This document shows positions 5,614 to 9,545 of a stretch of 9,545 nucleotides of DNA, piece by piece. Under the pieces are notes generated by a model, which worked only from the letters and a program-made list of their open reading frames with translations, did no database searches and was not told the origin of the DNA. The stretch's first letter is position 1; each line of letters starts with the position of its first letter. This DNA comes from Thermoplasmata archaeon (GTDB lineage: Archaea > Thermoplasmatota > Thermoplasmata > Thermoplasmatales > Thermoplasmataceae): contig JAJYDZ010000039.1 of the NCBI GenBank assembly GCA_021790415.1, positions 1 to 9,545 of the forward strand, written 5' to 3'. A program made the translations under genes and the position numbers.

Positions 5614-8600
5614 TTTCCTCATAACAAATTTTTTGCCGTCAAGATCCAATCCATACTTCAGATTCCCATTGGAAACCATTTCTTTAATTACTTTTCCAGT
5701 TGATCTGAATGATAAATTTAGATCCTTGCAATGTTTTCTTAAATCTGTTAGAGACATATGCTCGATTCCACTTAAAAACAACTTGATTTTATCCTTATTT
5801 CTGATTCTACGCAATGTTCTCACAGTGAAAAATAAGCCAGCGATAAATATTGGGATTATTATTGTCGTATTTGTTATACTAATTGTACTGTAAGAGTTAA
5901 TTATAGTCTTATTTCCATACGTTATATGAACTGTAATAATGTCATAACCCAGTGGAAGTGTCCTACTGAAGTGAATTCCTTCCCCTTCTTCCCTGTTGTT
6001 TACGAACCATGTGATATTCACCTTTGAAAGCCCGTATCCACTTAATTCCACGGTTAAAGAAGCGTATTTACCAATTACAATACCATTTATACTGCTGGAT
6101 TTAACCTTGGGAAAATACTCATCCATTATTTGCAATTTTCGTGATATATTTTGATTTCCGCAAGCGTCCTCTGCATATAGAGTTATATTGAATAATCCGT
6201 CATTTGATGGTGATATGTCAATGGAATTGCCATATACCGGAATTTTGTTTGTTCCTAACAAGAAGTATTTTTGAATTATGGGCACTCTGTCAATTATGGA
6301 AATGTTTAATGTGATTGACTTGTTTTCCAGAACAAGAGAATAATGCTCTGTTTCTATTGAAAGGATTGGCTTTGACGTGTAATAATATATCAGTATCTTT
6401 TTCGTTGCATAATTCATTGAGTTACTCTTCACAGTAATTTGTGCTGTAAATATGCCTGTTTGATTCATTTGAATTGTTCCGTTGGTCAAGGTAATTCCAC
6501 CTTGACCCGAGGTTAGGTTTGCTTTTAGATCATTAGGTATATTCAAGATAATCCTTGAATAGTTTACGAAGTATGTAGGCTCAAAATTAAGGGAAGGTAT
6601 AGTATTATTTACAACGAAGGATGCATTAAAATAGGAGATAGTACCGGACATTGACGTTATTTTCACATTTATGAAATAAACACCATTTTGGATATATTGG
6701 GCGGAGGATGAGTTTAATGAGAGGTTCACGTAATCTTCATATATTCCATATAACACTTCTTTTCCATTTTCATTAGTTATATTTAGATGAATAATAGATG
6801 AAATGTTTGTATTAAGGTGAAGGTTTAGGGTGCTGTTAATAGAGTTTCCGGAGAATGAATAGTATGTGTTATTTGTTAGTGAATATGAAAAACCGGGACT
6901 AAAAGATATCACTGAAAAGTTTGCCATCTCCAATGTGAGATTGTTTCCAGCATAGTATTGGCCTTCAATAACGAGGGAAAACCTGCCGTTACCAATATTT
7001 TCAATGTTAACCCAATTTTCTTCAGTGGTTTCCTTAAAAATAGTAATATTGTCCCTTTTAATTTTTATATCATAATACGAAACATTTTCCAGTGGAGAGA
7101 ATGTGAGGTTGATGATGCCGCATTTAAAATATTCCCCATTTCTTATTGAAGAAGAAAACATGGAATGATTTTCTCTTATGTAATGGTAAAATATTGAGTA
7201 GTTAAACTCAAGCCCAAGATCATCAAAAATTGTATAATTAAACAAGATGGAACTTCCATTATAATTATTTGGTACAGTGACGTCAATCCCATTAGCCGAG
7301 GTTTTATTGACTTCATGAACAAAGCCGTATTCAATATTTGAGATGCCCACTGGATCGTTTACTGTGAGATTCAGAGATTCTCCTGAATAAACTGTTGAAT
7401 TTTCCTGTACTGATAGAACTGATAGCGGTATGGCATTATCAAAGATTAGGTGTCCTGAAATGTTTGAAGAAAACCCATTCTCTGTATTTATTATGAGCTC
7501 ATATGGAAAATAGCCATTTGGAAAATTTGTACTGTTAATTAAGAAATTTGAATTGTTTATTGCCGTCATATTTCGTCCAAGTATATTCAAAGTTGATCTG
7601 TACGAAAAGGAGCTGTTTATGGAGAAATTAAGAAACGTTGTGCCCCGCAGAATATGATTATGAGGTTCAGATATTTTTGGTAATTTAGTGTTGTATAAAC
7701 TGGAGCCTGACAGATTACTAACAGTTATTTCTGAACTGTTCATGCATATTAAGATTGAATATGCATCACCATAAGAAAACGACGAAGCTTTGCTAAGATT
7801 CGTTGGGATTTTAAATGTTCCAGACGAATTTGATAAGACAATTGACCCATTCGTGAGATACAATAAACTGCTATTCATATACCACAAACTTGTGCCGTTG
7901 GGAAAAATCATATTTTGATTGAACCAAAAAGATCCAGGTGAATTTCTCTGTTCATTTATTGAAGAATCAATAATACCATTCTCCTCTGTCTGTGCTTGAA
8001 TATGCACTATACCATAAGTAGTAAGATTTGAAACGGAATTTAAAGTAATTTCAAGATCTGATGAAATTGTGTAAGTTGCTAAGGCATTATTGCTCTGGTT
8101 ATATATTTCAAGTATGGTCTGATTTCCAGATGGCTCGGAATATATTACAATGCCCTGTTCAACCATTATGCTAAACATAGACCAATCGCCTGTATTGCTA
8201 ATTAGCCTTTCAATCGTTCCGTTCCCTTCTATGATCAGTAAATCTTTACCGACATAGGTAAATGATCCATTCCTGCAATTCAAAATTGATGAATAATTGG
8301 AAATTGATAATGTTGATAAATTCAGAGTAATAATGCAACAATATGATTCATTTCTGTAAAGTGTGTAGAGCATATCCCCAATATTAATCCAGCTAACTGG
8401 ATGGCCAAAGCTTATGGATAAAGCGTCATGCCATGTGGAACCATTAACAATATTCATGAAGTTTATTGAATTGGTTGATTCGAAGATCACTGTATTTAGG
8501 GTCCTGTCAAAGAATGGTCTTATGCCGGTTAAAGCCCCTAATGAGTCTGGCATTGTAAATGTCCTCGAATAAGGCTCTATTTTTTTAGGTGAGTTAAGAA

Positions 8601-9264
8601 GCGGAAAAGATCCTTTGATGGAATTCATTGAATACAGGGTGAAATTATAATAATTACCGCCAAACTCCATATAATTGTCTGCGGTGGTACTGTACAAGGA
8701 AGAAGTGTTGAATATATATGGAATAGGAATTGAATTTCCGGTAGTGCTTCTCAGAGAGATATATGCCATTTTTACAGACTCGGAAAACCCTATTTGAAGT
8801 TCATATTCCATATTTTGAAATATGCTCTCATTGATGATTTCCATACCGTTCCCGTAATTTATATTCAGGGTATTTTTATCGTTTACACCAAATGAGAGAC
8901 AGAATATCCTGTGAACTCCTTCATAAAAGATTATTTTAACATTTGATAGTGAATAGCTCATGTTAAAATTCCATGAGAAGTTCAACTCATAAGCCCAGCT
9001 GGGACTTTCTCTTAGATTAGCCTGGAGAAAGGATTCATTATAATAATCCCCTGACCTGACATTTAGTGGAAGATTCCCATTATTTGCCCTAAGACTGAAT
9101 TGACATGCTGAAGAATTGATGGGACTATATGTTATGTTATTTTGCGTTAATAGGGTTGAATCTGCAGCGCTTATGTAATTGGGACCGTATGCGTCATTTA
9201 CGGGAAGTGAACTGGTCAAAAGTATAATTATTATAATTATTCCACTTATTACACTTATTTTCAC
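5611..9264 (-). CDS. Giant glycosylated surface protein with one membrane span and cytoplasmic winged-helix-like domain
   Basis: This 1217-aa protein opens with a signal peptide (MKISVISGIIIIIILLTSS, cleavage near residue 26). Residues about 75-220 are beta-rich and resemble a concanavalin/LamG-like sandwich. Residues about 240-530 show short repeating strands suggestive of a beta-propeller. Residues about 600-1125 look like tandem Ig-like domains, with landmarks such as VNDPVGISNIEYGF (635-648) and ITLYAEDACGNQNIS (1027-1041). About 60 N-x-S/T sequons were counted outside the membrane. A single span (about 1131-1148) is followed by a stop-transfer cluster (RTLRRIRNKDK) and a 58-residue tail. 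The tail, SLTDLRKHCKDLNLSFRSTG... (from 1171) then NGNLKYGLDLDGKKFVMRK, reads as helix-turn-helix plus wing. This suggests a membrane-tethered sensor or regulator, though the tail could instead bind protein (PCI-type wing). The start is a GTG at 9264; an in-frame TGA lies just upstream. The fold assignments are by eye; topology is firm. Confidence 0.8.
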   Translation of the reverse strand: MKISVISGIIIIIILLTSSLPVNDAYGPNYISAADSTLLTQNNITYSPINSSACQFSLRANNGNLPLNVRSGDYYNESFLQANLRESPSWAYELNFSWNFNMSYSLSNVKIIFYEGVHRIFCLSFGVNDKNTLNINYGNGMEIINESIFQNMEYELQIGFSESVKMAYISLRSTTGNSIPIPYIFNTSSLYSTTADNYMEFGGNYYNFTLYSMNSIKGSFPLLNSPKKIEPYSRTFTMPDSLGALTGIRPFFDRTLNTVIFESTNSINFMNIVNGSTWHDALSISFGHPVSWINIGDMLYTLYRNESYCCIITLNLSTLSISNYSSILNCRNGSFTYVGKDLLIIEGNGTIERLISNTGDWSMFSIMVEQGIVIYSEPSGNQTILEIYNQSNNALATYTISSDLEITLNSVSNLTTYGIVHIQAQTEENGIIDSSINEQRNSPGSFWFNQNMIFPNGTSLWYMNSSLLYLTNGSIVLSNSSGTFKIPTNLSKASSFSYGDAYSILICMNSSEITVSNLSGSSLYNTKLPKISEPHNHILRGTTFLNFSINSSFSYRSTLNILGRNMTAINNSNFLINSTNFPNGYFPYELIINTENGFSSNISGHLIFDNAIPLSVLSVQENSTVYSGESLNLTVNDPVGISNIEYGFVHEVNKTSANGIDVTVPNNYNGSSILFNYTIFDDLGLEFNYSIFYHYIRENHSMFSSSIRNGEYFKCGIINLTFSPLENVSYYDIKIKRDNITIFKETTEENWVNIENIGNGRFSLVIEGQYYAGNNLTLEMANFSVISFSPGFSYSLTNNTYYSFSGNSINSTLNLHLNTNISSIIHLNITNENGKEVLYGIYEDYVNLSLNSSSAQYIQNGVYFINVKITSMSGTISYFNASFVVNNTIPSLNFEPTYFVNYSRIILNIPNDLKANLTSGQGGITLTNGTIQMNQTGIFTAQITVKSNSMNYATKKILIYYYTSKPILSIETEHYSLVLENKSITLNISIIDRVPIIQKYFLLGTNKIPVYGNSIDISPSNDGLFNITLYAEDACGNQNISRKLQIMDEYFPKVKSSSINGIVIGKYASLTVELSGYGLSKVNITWFVNNREEGEGIHFSRTLPLGYDIITVHITYGNKTIINSYSTISITNTTIIIPIFIAGLFFTVRTLRRIRNKDKIKLFLSGIEHMSLTDLRKHCKDLNLSFRSTGKVIKEMVSNGNLKYGLDLDGKKFVMRK

Positions 9265-9287
9265 CTCCGGTCATTGTAGAATGAACA

Positions 9288-9296
9288 TTAATTTTA
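9288..9296 (-). promoter_or_regulatory. TATA-like box for the giant surface protein
   Basis: On the minus strand this reads TAAAATTAA, centred about 28 nt upstream of the GTG at 9264. That position predicts a transcript beginning at or near the GTG, and supports it as a leaderless start. Confidence 0.35.
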
Positions 9297-9349
9297 CGCA
9301 ATTTCTGTCTGAAAACTTTTGCGGAGTTGAATGTAATTTGAATTAAAGG

Positions 9350-9357
9350 TAAATTAG
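9350..9357 (+). promoter_or_regulatory. TATA-like box for the PAC2-family gene
   Basis: TAAATTAG ends about 27 nt upstream of the ATG at 9384, the spacing of an archaeal promoter with little or no leader. The flanking 119-bp gap to the giant gene shows no other clear signal. Confidence 0.3.
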
Positions 9358-9383
9358 ATTATCCAGTTTTGCTTTGTCTAAGT

Positions 9384-9545
9384 ATGACTGTGGAAAATAC
9401 AGAGCAGATCTCAGAAGTAGTTGAAATGGACAAGATAAATTTTGACAAGCCTGTGGTAATAGGCGGTTTTGTTGGCCAGACAATGGTCAGCATTATTGCA
9501 ACCAGTTACATCATATCACAACTGGAGATGCATCAGGTTGCCCAT
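9384..9545 (+). CDS. PAC2 (proteasome assembly chaperone) family protein, 3' partial
   Basis: An ATG at 9384 opens a frame of 54 codons that runs off the right edge. After a polar N-terminal stretch, residues 23-54 (KPVVIGGFVGQTMVSIIATS, then YIISQLEMHQVA) match the start of the PAC2/DUF75 fold: a strand P-V-(V/L)-I-x-G-F/L, a glycine-containing turn and a helix ending in a conserved (Y/L)-(I/L)-I-x-x-L. In eukaryotes the family chaperones proteasome assembly. Archaeal homologues are common, and some have been linked to proteasome binding. The usual GxPGxG turn reads GGFVGQT here. The rest of the gene lies outside the window. It is divergent from the giant surface protein and probably unrelated to it in function. 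Confidence 0.7.
   Translation, partial: MTVENTEQISEVVEMDKINFDKPVVIGGFVGQTMVSIIATSYIISQLEMHQVAH

Noticed and set aside
6958..7149. Open frame on the plus strand within the giant gene
   Set aside because: A chance frame opposite an Asn-rich coding sequence; no promoter, SD or domain.
5611..9264. Recent tandem duplication in the giant protein
   Set aside because: Ig-like units look similar in style, but no long near-identical direct repeats are visible at the DNA level.
9198..9274. ATG-initiated short frame (about 26 codons) overlapping the start of the giant gene, with an internal GGAGGT
   Set aside because: Considered as a leader peptide, but it is out of frame with the giant gene, has no SD of its own and is very short.

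Overview
The window reads as chromosomal DNA from an AT-rich member of the archaeal order Thermoplasmatales (Ferroplasma/Cuniculiplasma-like). This rests on gene content, not on a database match: the genes include SRP54, aPelota, a Mut7-C (DUF82) nuclease, an archaeal-type endonuclease III, a geranylgeranyl-reductase-like flavoprotein and a PAC2-family proteasome chaperone. Several genes have TATA-like boxes about 25 nt upstream of the start codon (leaderless transcripts), and the large surface protein is extremely rich in Asn-linked glycosylation sequons. No tRNA, rRNA, CRISPR array, transposase or phage gene was seen. No gene-free gap exceeds about 220 bp.

Positions 1-2115 hold housekeeping genes: the 3' end of SRP54 (+), a tail-to-tail FAD oxidoreductase of the geranylgeranyl reductase family (-), and a divergent endonuclease III (+). 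The 221-bp divergent gap contains a perfect 18-bp palindrome. Positions 2150-4195 form a compact minus-strand operon, ubiX -> Mut7-C nuclease -> pelota, with overlapping genes. The Mut7-C gene is notable. Its conserved N-terminus, including the first PIN-type acidic residue, lies upstream of the first ATG. A near-perfect Shine-Dalgarno instead points to an in-frame AUC codon overlapping the ubiX stop. The pairing of a ribosome-rescue factor with a putative RNase suggests a role in archaeal no-go mRNA decay.

Positions 4354-9264 form a surface-protein island: a membrane-anchored DUF4382 protein (+), an unrecognised 206-aa protein with a signal peptide and a C-terminal membrane anchor (+), and a 1217-aa protein (-). 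The last has a signal peptide, an ectodomain of roughly 1,100 residues with about 60 N-glycosylation sequons, one C-terminal membrane span and a short cytoplasmic winged-helix-like domain. That layout suggests a membrane-tethered sensor or regulator and is the most novel-looking item here. The two convergent genes meet over a 25-bp gap, and a hairpin there includes both stop codons. The window ends inside a PAC2-family gene (+), divergent from the large surface protein.
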